Positions 7,601 to 15,426 of a stretch of DNA of 64,000 nucleotides are shown in pieces (positions within the stretch are counted from its first letter, which is position 1; each line of letters begins with the position of its first letter). Location: contig JAQUKH010000007.1 of NCBI GenBank assembly GCA_028719205.1, positions 1 to 64,000 of the forward strand, given 5' to 3'. The stretch comes from a bacterium. GTDB lineage: Bacteria > JACRDZ01 > JAQUKH01. Under the pieces are notes generated by a model that saw nothing but the letters and a program-made list of their open reading frames with translations, did not search any database and was not told the origin of the DNA. The position numbers and the translations under genes are program-made.

Positions 7601-10255
7601 ATTATATACTCCCGAAGCGGGATAGGTATGGCTTATAGTACTCTCATAACTGATCACATCGAAATTGCCATCACCATCAAAATCCCATTTATAACTTGCA
7701 ATATGTCCATCAATATCAGAAGCATTCGCGGCAAAATCTACTTTCAATGGCGCGTAGCCAGAATTTAGATTCGTATTTAAAGTTACTGCTGGAGGCCGAT
7801 TTGATATATTAACAGGCTTAACATCCATTGCTGTTTGACTATCATTATCTGTTACTCTAACTTTAGCATTGAATATACCGGATTTTAAATATGTATAACT
7901 TATTGTGCTTTCAAAAGTAGATGTATCAAAATTCCCGTCTCCGTTAAAATCCCATTCATAATTTGTGATATTTCCATCAATATCAAAAGCCCTTGCGGTA
8001 AAACTTACAGGCAATGGCACAACACCTGAATCAGGGTTTACATCTAATGTTACGGCCGGTTCTCCATAATTCAAGATATTAAAAGCATTATAATTAATTC
8101 CTTCTTCGGCAAAATCAACTACTTTAATATTATAACTGCCGCGCATAAACCCATTTGGTATTACAGTATTAATAGTATTATTATCAATAAAATTTACCGG
8201 CCAGCACATGGTCCCAGCACTAAATTTATCAATTATCTGTAAGCCCGTATGCTGATTGACAACATAAACGTACCTTCCTGCTAAACTAACTGTATTGCAG
8301 GCCCATGAACCAGAACTAGCTCCACCCAAAGTTGTAACTACTGTACCATTATATAAATCTATTACTTCCAGACCGTATGGCCCGCCGACATACGCATAAT
8401 TACCATCTACATCTACTCCGTGATAACCGGCATTTTTATAGATAGAACCTGCCGGAAGAGGATTAAGAGGATCACTTATGTTAATTATATCCAAGCCCTG
8501 TGTTGTTGCAACATACGCATAATTCCCTGATACATGTAATCCTTGTGCCCCGCCGGAAGTGATTACACTGCTCTTTATCGTTGGATTGCCTGGAACACTT
8601 ATATCTATTACCTGCAAGCCTGCAGCTCCATATGGTACATACAAATAGTTTTCTTTGATACATGGATTATACCCGCCGTATGCCGGCCCAGGAATAACTA
8701 AACGATTGCCCAGAGTTGGATTAGATGGAAAGGTTATATCTACAACCTGTAATATTCCTTCACCGGTATAATTAAAACCTGTAACATACGCATAATGTCC
8801 TGATACAACTACTCCTATAACATTATTAACAGGAATATCTATATTGCTAATAGTAAACGGGTCTTCTGGATCACTTATATTAACTATTTGTAATCCAGTA
8901 TGGGAACCTGGTACTGCGTAAGAACCATTAACCACTATAAACACCTTATATTGTGCTATATACAATCCGTTTCCTCTACCAGTGGTTTCAACCGATCTTA
9001 CATATGCCGGATGAAGAGGATCACTCATATTGAATATTTGTAACGAACTTTCTTTACCGTTTGCAATATACGCGTAATTCCCTGAGATCTGATGATAGGT
9101 CGAACCCGGCGAGCCTGCGTTAGCGACTATGCTTGGATTAACCATAACACCTATATCTATTATCTGTAATCCTGCGCTTTCTGAGAGTACATACACATAA
9201 TTTCCCTCAACATATATTGATATAGCCGGACTTGGTATTGGTATATTTCTTATTAATATTGGATTTAATGGATAACTTATATCTATTATCTGTACAACGC
9301 CATTCGCATCCGCCACATACGCGTAATTCCCTGCCACATATACATCACTAGCCGGGCCTGTTATATTCACATTACTGATCTTAAACGCATTTTCAGGGTC
9401 ACTTATATCTATTACCTGTAATCCTGTTGGGCCTGCCGGATAGGTATATGCATAATCAGAAACCGCCGCATACGCGTAATTTCCAGATACATATATTCCT
9501 TTTGCGGAACCGATATTGGCCACACTTTTTTCTGTATGCGGAATCACCGGATTATTTATATCTATTATATGTAAGCCTGTAGAGGTTGCCACATAAGCAT
9601 AATTACCTTCAATATACACATCTTTTGCGGAACCAATACCAATCACACTTGCTGCCATATACGGATTTTCAGGAGAACTTATATCTACTATTTGTAAACC
9701 TGAATATGTTGCCACATATGCATAATTTCCTTTTACGCATACTCCTAATGCGCTTCCGGACAAACTTGCACTACCTACAATTATTGGATTCAAAGGTTCA
9801 CTTATATTTATTATCCGCAGGCTTGACCCTATATCGGTGTATGGATACCGGCTGGATATAACATACGCATAATTGCCGCTTATATATAATCCATTAACTG
9901 AATCTTCAATATGCATATTGACCGCAATGTACGGTGCTTTTGTATTACTAATATCTACTATTTGTAGTCCTTTATACTCATCTCCATAATACGCGTAATT
10001 ACCTTTAACATGTAATCCCCCATGTGTATATGATGATGTAGTAGAATCACAAGCACTTCCTGCTATATATGCGCCGCCGGCACTGATATATATTCTGGAA
10101 TTATTAGAAAAATTTTCACCGTTTATTGTAATGGGAGTTGTTGAATTATTATAACCTAGATCAGGAGTAACTGAATTTATTACAGGAGGCTGGGCAAAAA
10201 CAGAATTTAAACTTAATAAAATACAAATTAATAAATAATAAAATTTCTTTTTCAT
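4607..10255 (-). CDS. Giant secreted LVIVD-propeller / PKD / DUF11-type surface protein
   Basis: The protein has 1882 residues. Order: signal peptide (1-21); first half of an IPT/TIG domain (about 22-55, PPVINSVTPDLGYNN and ITINGENFSNN); fourteen LVIVD-type units (about 60-690; each unit GLQIVDISxPxNP plus a GNYAYV strand); the second half of the TIG domain (about 695-730, IPNGFMRGSYNIKVVD); three PKD domains (about 731-818, 819-906, 907-995; YEWDFNGDGNFD type); a unique region to about 1260; two DUF11-like domains (about 1263-1520); three Ig-like units starting near 1520, 1617 and 1692 (DKTAPTI, DKTVPVV); and a helical C-terminal module (about 1767-1882). Fourteen units would make two seven-bladed propellers. 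There is no sortase, PEP-CTERM or autotransporter signal. It is probably an extracellular adhesin or matrix protein. A GAGGGG site precedes the ATG. Confidence 0.88.
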   Translation of the reverse strand: MKKKFYYLLICILLSLNSVFAQPPVINSVTPDLGYNNSTTPITINGENFSNNSRIYISAGGAYIAGSACDSTTSSYTHGGLHVKGNYAYYGDEYKGLQIVDISNTKAPYIAVNMHIEDSVNGLYISGNYAYVISSRYPYTDIGSSLRIINISEPLNPIIVGSASLSGSALGVCVKGNYAYVATYSGLQIVDISSPENPYMAASVIGIGSAKDVYIEGNYAYVATSTGLHIIDINNPVIPHTEKSVANIGSAKGIYVSGNYAYAAVSDYAYTYPAGPTGLQVIDISDPENAFKISNVNITGPASDVYVAGNYAYVADANGVVQIIDISYPLNPILIRNIPIPSPAISIYVEGNYVYVLSESAGLQIIDIGVMVNPSIVANAGSPGSTYHQISGNYAYIANGKESSLQIFNMSDPLHPAYVRSVETTGRGNGLYIAQYKVFIVVNGSYAVPGSHTGLQIVNISDPEDPFTISNIDIPVNNVIGVVVSGHYAYVTGFNYTGEGILQVVDITFPSNPTLGNRLVIPGPAYGGYNPCIKENYLYVPYGAAGLQVIDISVPGNPTIKSSVITSGGAQGLHVSGNYAYVATTQGLDIINISDPLNPLPAGSIYKNAGYHGVDVDGNYAYVGGPYGLEVIDLYNGTVVTTLGGASSGSWACNTVSLAGRYVYVVNQHTGLQIIDKFSAGTMCWPVNFIDNNTINTVIPNGFMRGSYNIKVVDFAEEGINYNAFNILNYGEPAVTLDVNPDSGVVPLPVSFTARAFDIDGNITNYEWDFNGDGNFDTSTFESTISYTYLKSGIFNAKVRVTDNDSQTAMDVKPVNISNRPPAVTLNTNLNSGYAPLKVDFAANASDIDGHIASYKWDFDGDGNFDVISYESTISHTYPASGVYNVKVKVTDNIGASASDTTVINIINTPPGVSLNVNPDTGNVPLYVYFTAEATDPDGYIANYEWDLNGDGNYEMGSYGNTIDKIYDTSGVFNVKVRVTDNDGAIQEAGAFVSVTEASAPPGEEKYFTDTTIFSHLSVKKACLNNVAVTGGVTGSLNFTEFEIIKITTGSFAGKGFSKGKFEALVEGNPYSGEWQGMIFDKLSENKIYMKGTITGRVSAAVEGYLTELSPGSGIYNKYEAVWKINRLDGIAVSINVNLNGIVTYNSSSVFTEVQLGLLQTNIEGNVYGDYSGILNTVLTRVRVTDESNPYYKEGFTIVSYNSGSGAGYGWAYNKPASENKDFMKGIFVGPISGIATAILDETQSPRTLNLTLESVDLAMAHNLKVNVWGPVNASPGQLVSYWIEYRNDGFVSADSVAVSFTFDTAEVFQSASSGGSYDADSHTVSWVLPYISARSNGYLYVDGAIIYGVKKPVISAKASIFLQDDPFTIIGQDTTSLNNGFARDPNIKYGPEGNVSAGQTLNYKVQFENVGEGIAFGVYFTDVLDEDLDDSTLEIGPVMDVDTNTEIAPAGIYNSSTRTITWFVGEVGPHKGGYANISVKVKADSPGGTEIINFATVYFPSVPEETRTNGVVSMIPLDNIPPVTTANLSEGPNENGWNKNDVTVTLNAVDNDGGTGVKEIHYSVSGIQPMEETVSGNSAQITISSEGVSTLAYWAVDNAGNPEGSNSHEPIVIKIDKTAPTITAGRSEDPNASGWNNSDVTVTFNGADNLSGIGTLTSPVTAVTEGANQVVAGTAVDLAGNSAEISVTLNIDKTVPVVNAGNDVTFNEGETVVLPVPDVQDTMSGIEKSSNDAPSSYHTGYNTVTVTAVDKAGNSASDSLIVTIVAVTTIENDLNNLKTMIDSLGDSAFKNNAANRKNALSNKIDALTNIIGAGRASTDPVSKNNLLGEAISKLKNDIQSKMDGCGSSADNNDWIGDCGAQYQLNLLINKILGVLNDLKRS

Positions 10256-10281
10256 TATTTCCCCTCAATTGTTTTACTTGT

Positions 10282-10343
10282 TTAATATAGATAAAAACAC
10301 CGGCCACAACTCGCGTTTTTATTCACATTTAAAATATCCTCCT
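10282..10343 (-). promoter_or_regulatory. Leader with perfect Shine-Dalgarno and mini-ORF before the giant protein gene
   Basis: On the minus strand, AGGAGG (10343-10338) stands nine bases before ATGTGA, a start codon immediately followed by stop (10328-10323). The overlapping GTG at 10326 opens a 14-codon frame ending at 10282 (MNKNASCGRCFYLY). Upstream is an imperfect palindrome, GATTACTAAAGTAACTC. The real gene has its own GAGGGG site at its ATG (10255). A strong ribosome binding site with no gene suggests a translated leader or ribosome-stabilised 5' end. It may also be chance. Confidence 0.35.
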
Positions 10344-10516
10344 TTCTTTAAATTGAGTTACTTTAGTAATCTGATTTTTCATTTTACGCCTCAAAAGATA
10401 TATGTCAAGAAAAAATATTTAGTAATATTAAATAAAATTTATAAATAATGAATATATATAAGGTGCATTATATTGAGATCACAGTTGATTAGGATATGAA
10501 CATTCTTAATAAACCA

Positions 10517-12817
10517 TCAGCACTTAGAATATCCGCAAGACTGGCACTTGACGCAGCCTTCTTCATGACGGAGTACTTCTCCGCAATCGGGGCACATACC
10601 CACGATAGTCATACTTGAATTTTTTTTATGAGTATTACCTTCATCGTTATAGGCATGTTTCATAGTAAGCTCAGTTTCATCGGGCATAACCGCGGCATTT
10701 AGTGCAACACCATTCATTAGCCTTTTTTCAATAACACGCGTGATCGCGTCCGCGCAGGAGAAAATCCTCTGGCCCTTATCCCATGAAGGACTGGGGCATC
10801 GTATATTACGCAATTGTTCAATAATAGATTCTACTTCTATACCTGAACGGAACGCTAAAGATACAAGCCTGCCGATCGCCTCTAATTGTGACGCGGCGCA
10901 GCCCCCCGCTTTCCCCATTTGAGTAAATAATTCAAAGGGCATTCCTGCTTCGTCAATATTTATCGTAATATAAAGATTCCCGCACCCGGTTGCAACCTTT
11001 GTAGTAGTTCCAATTATCATTTCCGGACGGGGACGAGGAGCAATTTTCCCCGGAGCCAGCTCCTTCTGTTCCTGCACTTTCTCTTTACGAGCGATATTTA
11101 AAACCTGCTCTTCGCGGCTGCGGTCACGATAAATGGTAAGACCTTTGGCCCCTGATTCGTACGCCAGGATATACGCGCTTTTCACATCTTCCAGTGAAGC
11201 TGAATGAGGAAAATTAATTGTTTTGCTCACCGCGTTATCGGTATATTTCTGGAAAGCCGCCTGCATACGCACATGGAATTCAGGACTGATATCATGAGCG
11301 GTAACAAATACCTTTTTGACATCATCAGGAATACCTTCAATATCTTTAAGCGTCGCCGACTCAGCAATCTTTTCCATTAATTCTCTGCTATAGAATTTGC
11401 GTTCTTTCGCCACCTCTTCAAACAACGGGTCAACCTCCACAAGCTTATCATTATCCATCACGTTGCGATAATACGAGATAGCGAACAAAGGCTCTATTCC
11501 GGAAGAACACGGGCCGGCAATAATACTTATTGTACCTGTAGGTGCGATAGTAGTTAAAGTGGCATTGCGCATTTTCGTCGAGCTATCTCTCCTGGCATAT
11601 ATACTGCCGCTAAAAGAAGGAAATACTCCTTTAATTTCCGCGAGTTCCTGAGATCTTTTTCGCGCCTCAGTTAAGATAAAAGACATTAATTTATCAGCAA
11701 GCGATATTGCCTCCTCTGAATCATACGGGATACCTAAGCGTATTAATAAAGTTGCCCAGCCCATTACGCCTAATCCGATCTTACGGGTGTTTTTTGTAGC
11801 ATTATCTATTTGCAATAATGGAAGTTTATTTACATCAATAAGATTATCCAGAAAATGCACAGCTAATCGTGTTACTTCTTTCAACCTCTGCCAATCGACT
11901 TCAAAACCTGCTTTATCAGCAGTATTTCTATATATTAAAGATACATTAACCGATCCCAAAACGCAGCTTTCATAAGGGAGCAAAGGCTGTTCACCGCAAG
12001 GATTTGTGCTTTCAATAGATCCCAAGTCAGGCGTGGGGTTATATTTATTTATCCTGTCAATAAATATTACACCCGGTTCGCCGTTCTTATGCGCCTGTTT
12101 AACAATTAAGTCAAATATTTCTTTCGAATTAAACTTTCCGGCTGATTTTTTTGTATGAGGGTCAATTAAATCGTAATCTTCACCTTTCTTTAATCTGTCC
12201 ATGAAATCATCCGTAAGAGCGACAGAAATGTTAAAGTTGGATATCTCCTTATTATTTTCTTTGCAGGCAATAAATTCCTTAATATCCGGATGATCCACTC
12301 TTAAGATCCCCATATTCGCGCCCCGGCGGTTTCCGCCCTGTTTCACCGCCTCCGTTGCCGCGTCATATACCTTCATAAAAGAAACCGGGCCGGACGCCAC
12401 GCCGCCGGTAGTCTTAACTACAGAATTCTTCGCACGAAGCTTTGAGAAAGAAAAACCGGTACCTCCCCCGCTTTTGTGTATTATAGCGGTTATTTTTAAG
12501 GTCTCAAAGATAGACTCCATTGAATCTTCTATGGGTAAAGTAAAACATGCACTAAGCTGACCTAACTCATTTCCAGCATTCATCAAACACGGAGAATTGG
12601 GCATAAACTCAAGCGAAGCCATTATTCGGTAAAACGACTCTTCGAGATCAGCTATTTCTTTCTGGCTTTTCCCGTATCCCTTTTCCGCCGAAGCCATCAC
12701 CCTGGCTACCCGTCGAAACATCTCCTCCGGCGTCTCTATAACCTTCCCTGTTTCATTTTTCTTAAGATACCTGCGTTTTAATACTTTTATGGAATTCTCT
12801 GATAATTTTATGGCCAT
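10517..12817 (-). CDS. nrdJ: Adenosylcobalamin-dependent (class II) ribonucleoside-diphosphate reductase
   Basis: This 766-residue enzyme reduces ribonucleotides to deoxyribonucleotides with a radical made from B12, so it needs neither oxygen nor a separate small subunit. Visible are the N-terminal PNSPCLMNAG and LSACFTLP (C91), the GGGTGFSFS loop, the active-site NPCGEQPLLPYESC segment (Cys near 274), the PTGTIS loop and the radical-relay end. A C-terminal zinc ribbon follows (CPDCG...CVKCQSCGYSKC), as in the TIGR02504 group. The length is normal. It is monocistronic with its own consensus promoter. No cobalamin riboswitch is visible in the short leader. Confidence 0.96.
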   Translation of the reverse strand: MAIKLSENSIKVLKRRYLKKNETGKVIETPEEMFRRVARVMASAEKGYGKSQKEIADLEESFYRIMASLEFMPNSPCLMNAGNELGQLSACFTLPIEDSMESIFETLKITAIIHKSGGGTGFSFSKLRAKNSVVKTTGGVASGPVSFMKVYDAATEAVKQGGNRRGANMGILRVDHPDIKEFIACKENNKEISNFNISVALTDDFMDRLKKGEDYDLIDPHTKKSAGKFNSKEIFDLIVKQAHKNGEPGVIFIDRINKYNPTPDLGSIESTNPCGEQPLLPYESCVLGSVNVSLIYRNTADKAGFEVDWQRLKEVTRLAVHFLDNLIDVNKLPLLQIDNATKNTRKIGLGVMGWATLLIRLGIPYDSEEAISLADKLMSFILTEARKRSQELAEIKGVFPSFSGSIYARRDSSTKMRNATLTTIAPTGTISIIAGPCSSGIEPLFAISYYRNVMDNDKLVEVDPLFEEVAKERKFYSRELMEKIAESATLKDIEGIPDDVKKVFVTAHDISPEFHVRMQAAFQKYTDNAVSKTINFPHSASLEDVKSAYILAYESGAKGLTIYRDRSREEQVLNIARKEKVQEQKELAPGKIAPRPRPEMIIGTTTKVATGCGNLYITINIDEAGMPFELFTQMGKAGGCAASQLEAIGRLVSLAFRSGIEVESIIEQLRNIRCPSPSWDKGQRIFSCADAITRVIEKRLMNGVALNAAVMPDETELTMKHAYNDEGNTHKKNSSMTIVGMCPDCGEVLRHEEGCVKCQSCGYSKC

Positions 12818-12865
12818 TTTTCTCCTGAAGGATTAAAGTTATTTTATTTTTATTGTAATTTGAAA

Positions 12866-12894
12866 AGTATACGAAACATTAAAAAAGTTGTCAA
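12866..12894 (-). promoter_or_regulatory. Consensus sigma70 promoter of nrdJ
   Basis: On the minus strand, TTGACA (12894-12889) and TATACT (12871-12866) are separated by 17 bases. The leader is about 40 bases, with an AGGAG site before the nrdJ ATG at 12817. Confidence 0.8.
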
Positions 12895-12920
12895 TGGAAA
12901 AACTTTATCTTTTTCTATCC

Positions 12921-12949
12921 TTGACAAACCCCCAATATTTTGATATATG
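12921..12949 (+). promoter_or_regulatory. Sigma70 promoter of the fmdB-like gene
   Basis: TTGACA (12921-12926) is followed after 17 bases by TATATG (12944-12949). A CAGGAG site precedes the ATG at 12976. This promoter is divergent from the nrdJ promoter in the same gap. Confidence 0.7.
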
Positions 12950-12975
12950 TTAACTGAGAGAAACAGGAGAATAAA

Positions 12976-13266
12976 ATGCCTACATATGACTATGAATGCC
13001 AAAATTGTAAAGATGTTTTTGAAAAATTTCAAAAAATAACCGATAAACCGCTTGAAACCTGCCCAAAATGCCAGGGAAAAGTTAAAAAACTCATCAGCGG
13101 CGGCGCGGGGATTATTTTCAAAGGAAGCGGATTTTACAGTAATGATTACCGCAGTTCAGGTTATAATAAACAGGCAAAGGCCGAACATACAGCCTCGACA
13201 CCGGCTCCGGCTTGCCCCAAAAAAGAATCTAAGGCCTGTGAAGGTTGCCCGAGCGCGAAGAAATAA
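12976..13266 (+). CDS. FmdB-family zinc ribbon protein
   Basis: The 96-residue protein opens with the family motif MPTYDYECQNC and has a second CPKC, giving zinc ligands C8, C11, C29 and C32. Next comes the glycine-rich FKGSGFYSNDYR segment typical of FmdB/CxxC_CxxC_SSSS proteins. A linker leads to a C-terminal tail with three more cysteines (CPKKESKACEGC). These proteins were first linked to regulation of formamidase genes, but most members have no known role. The last 38 bases overlap the 3' end of aroB on the other strand. Confidence 0.9.
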   Translation: MPTYDYECQNCKDVFEKFQKITDKPLETCPKCQGKVKKLISGGAGIIFKGSGFYSNDYRSSGYNKQAKAEHTASTPAPACPKKESKACEGCPSAKK

Positions 13267-14332
13267 TCTTTTCAATTAATTTTATATCTATATTATCTTT
13301 TATTATTACTTTGCCTATTTGCACTGGAAGAATAAACCGCGTTTTACCCTGAACAAATTTCTTGTCGTGGCTCATTGTTTTTATGATCTCTTTAATATTA
13401 CCTTTTTTAATTCTCACAGGTAATCCGGTTTTTTCCAATAGCCCTTCTAATCGTATCAGAACATCTTTGTTACAAAGCCCTAATTCAACAGCTATTTCAG
13501 CGGCGCAGGCCATTCCAATAGATACAGCCTCCCCATGGCGGTAGGAATATTTACTTGACCCCTCCAGCGCGTGTCCGATCGTGTGCCCGAAATTCAATAT
13601 AGCGCGTTTTCCTGTCTTATCCAATTCGTCCTCACCTACGATCTTTGCCTTTATTTTGTAGCAAGTTACTACTATATCTTCAAGCAGATCATGATCATTT
13701 GCCATAATTGATTTGATGTTTTTTTCAAGGAGCGTAAATAAATCCTCATCATAGATCACGCCATATTTTATAACCTCTGCTAATCCGGATCTTAATTCTT
13801 CTTTCGGAAGCGTCTTTAAAACTGCAACATCAGCTAAAACCATTTTTGGCTGATAGAAAGCGCCGATAAGATTTTTAATATTCTTAAAATCCACACCAAC
13901 TTTTCCACCAACCCCGGAATCTACCTGGGATAAAAGGCTTGTAGGCACCTGCACGCAATTTATTCCGCGGCGGTAACAAGCGGCGACAAACCCGGCCAGA
14001 TCCCCTATCACACCCCCGCCCAGAGCGATAATAAATACCTGTTTTCCCAAACCGTCATATTTTGTGAGTTCCCCTAATAATGACCTCCAGTTATCCAGAT
14101 TTTTTTCTTTTTCGCCATCGGGTAGAACAATACTTTTTACCTGTATCTTATTTTTAATCAGAGCTTTTTTCAGCTCTTCGCCATATAGGCGGTTTACCGG
14201 TTTATTCGTTATTAAAAGAGCATCTCTGCCTATCCCTTTTTTATTAATGAATTCGCCAAGCCCCATTAATATACCGCTTCCTACAACGATCTCATACGAT
14301 CTTTCACCCAGATCCACCTTAACCTTTTTCAT
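13229..14332 (-). CDS. aroB: 3-dehydroquinate synthase
   Basis: This 367-residue cytoplasmic enzyme is the second step of the shikimate pathway; it converts DAHP to 3-dehydroquinate using NAD and a metal ion. Visible are LPDGEKEKNL, the NAD loop GGGVIGDLAGFVAACYRRGI, PTSLLSQVDSGVGGK, the substrate region GLAEVIKYG, and the metal-binding residues in NFGHTIGHALE and YRHGEAVSIGM. The length is normal. The last ten residues (SSRSGNLHRP) are encoded opposite the end of the fmdB-like gene and may be poorly conserved. The gene lies downstream of the MITE-like element that separates it from batE. Confidence 0.96.
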   Translation of the reverse strand: MKKVKVDLGERSYEIVVGSGILMGLGEFINKKGIGRDALLITNKPVNRLYGEELKKALIKNKIQVKSIVLPDGEKEKNLDNWRSLLGELTKYDGLGKQVFIIALGGGVIGDLAGFVAACYRRGINCVQVPTSLLSQVDSGVGGKVGVDFKNIKNLIGAFYQPKMVLADVAVLKTLPKEELRSGLAEVIKYGVIYDEDLFTLLEKNIKSIMANDHDLLEDIVVTCYKIKAKIVGEDELDKTGKRAILNFGHTIGHALEGSSKYSYRHGEAVSIGMACAAEIAVELGLCNKDVLIRLEGLLEKTGLPVRIKKGNIKEIIKTMSHDKKFVQGKTRFILPVQIGKVIIKDNIDIKLIEKIISSRSGNLHRP

Positions 14333-14384
14333 CAGGCTCCTTATTTATTTTAATTTCAATTGTATTAATATTACTATAATTCAG

Positions 14385-14653
14385 GTGCTCTGGCAAATAA
14401 ATTTTGACGTGATAGCAGAAACTATTTTGGCTTGATTCAAGGCTCGAGGAGCGTCGCATACCCTCTGCGGTATGTAAGCGACAAGCAACGCAGAAGCAGG
14501 TCAAAAGAGTTTCTGCCCTCTGGGAATGCCCATCTTTGGCCAATTTCCGCCTCACTCCTCCTTAACGTATCGAGGATACGCCTGCGTCGTCGTTCATTGA
14601 AATTATCTCAAATCTAGGCATTCTATCACATCGAAATCTATTTGCCAGAGCAC
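14385..14653. mobile_element. MITE-like non-coding element with 31-bp terminal inverted repeats
   Basis: The ends GTGCTCTGGCAAATA... (14385-14415) and ...TATTTGCCAGAGCAC (14623-14653) are inverted copies with three mismatches in 31 bases. Inside are nested inverted repeats: GCAGAAACTATTTTG against CAAAAGAGTTTCTGC, a GTCGCATACC/GGTATGTAAGCGAC hairpin and CGTATCGAGGATACG. The interior is visibly richer in G and C than the flanks and has no credible protein. The right end coincides with the last base of the batE stop codon. No clear target-site duplication is seen. It fills the gap between batE and aroB. Confidence 0.65.
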
Positions 14654-15426
14654 TAGTCTTTTGTGAATTGAATATTGTTTTTTTCCACCCAGCCTTTTAA
14701 TCCGTTCGGAAGGATTATTTCAACCCAATCCCCCGAATCATTTTCAATATTAACTTCCATACCTTCGTGCAAAATAAATCCTTTTGAATAATTTTCGCCC
14801 GGCCCATTTTTAACTTCCACCTCTTCGGCGGTTATTACCGCTTCCAGTTGTTTATTATTCAAATAGGATGAAATAAAAAATATTAAGGAGATACTAAAAA
14901 TAATAAATATTAGATTCCTATAGAATATCGCTTCAGAATCAACATCTCTTTTTAGAATTGAATAAATCAATAAAGACATAAATAATAAATACAAAATAAG
15001 GCACAACAGGGTCCATTCATTTAAAGAAAGGAGAAAAATGACCTTATCCCACATTATCTGCGGAACCGGTTTTTCATATTTTATCTGATCAACGATCTTT
15101 TCGCGCAGGAATGCTAAATTCGCGAGAATATCTTTATCCCTCGGCGACAATTTATACGCCCTTTTATAATTTAAAACAGCCAGCCCCAATTTATTGGTTT
15201 TATAGTAAGCGTTACCGAGATTATAATAAACAGTTTTATTTTTTACCCCTGATCCGATTACCATTTGATATTTTTCTATGGCACCGGTGAAATCCGATTT
15301 CTCATACAGGTTATTGCCGGCTTTAAATACTTCAATTATATTATTATCATCTTTAGCTGATATATTGCTATTTAAACAAATAACCGCCGTTATAATTAAA
15401 AATATATATATTAGTTTTTTTGCCAT
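14653..15426 (-). CDS. batE: BatE-like protein (TPR, two membrane segments, SH3 domain)
   Basis: Order in 257 residues: signal peptide or membrane anchor (1-24); two to three TPR units (about 32-112; AGNLYEKSDFTGAIEKYQ-like and YYNLGNAYYKTNKLGLAVLNYKRA); membrane spans near 137-160 and 168-188; and a C-terminal bacterial SH3 domain (VEVKNGPGENYSKGFILHEG, GLKGWVEKNNI). This is the BatE architecture, the last gene of Bat (aerotolerance) operons, with the SH3 part probably periplasmic. It overlaps batD by 16 bases. Bat proteins support oxygen or stress tolerance in Bacteroides and Leptospira relatives, but their biochemical role is unsettled. Confidence 0.85.
   Translation of the reverse strand: MAKKLIYIFLIITAVICLNSNISAKDDNNIIEVFKAGNNLYEKSDFTGAIEKYQMVIGSGVKNKTVYYNLGNAYYKTNKLGLAVLNYKRAYKLSPRDKDILANLAFLREKIVDQIKYEKPVPQIMWDKVIFLLSLNEWTLLCLILYLLFMSLLIYSILKRDVDSEAIFYRNLIFIIFSISLIFFISSYLNNKQLEAVITAEEVEVKNGPGENYSKGFILHEGMEVNIENDSGDWVEIILPNGLKGWVEKNNIQFTKD

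Noticed and set aside
8481-8663. Short frames within the LVIVD repeat region
   Set aside because: Shadows of the repetitive coding sequence in other frames; composition and lack of starts argue against genes.
4607-10255. CRISPR-like regular repeats in the giant gene
   Set aside because: The regular words (for example ACATACGCATAATTTCC on the plus strand) encode the GNYAYV strand of each propeller unit; spacing varies and the frame is open.
12818-12866. Possible cobalamin riboswitch before the B12-dependent reductase gene
   Set aside because: The leader from the consensus promoter is only about 40 bases, too short, and no B12-box sequence is visible.
12850-13032. 60-residue frame on the minus strand at the nrdJ/fmdB divergent promoters
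   Set aside because: It overlaps two good promoters and the fmdB-like coding start and has no homology-like features.
14319-14555. 78-residue open frame in the gap upstream of aroB
   Set aside because: It runs through the inverted-repeat element, has no ribosome binding site and no family features.
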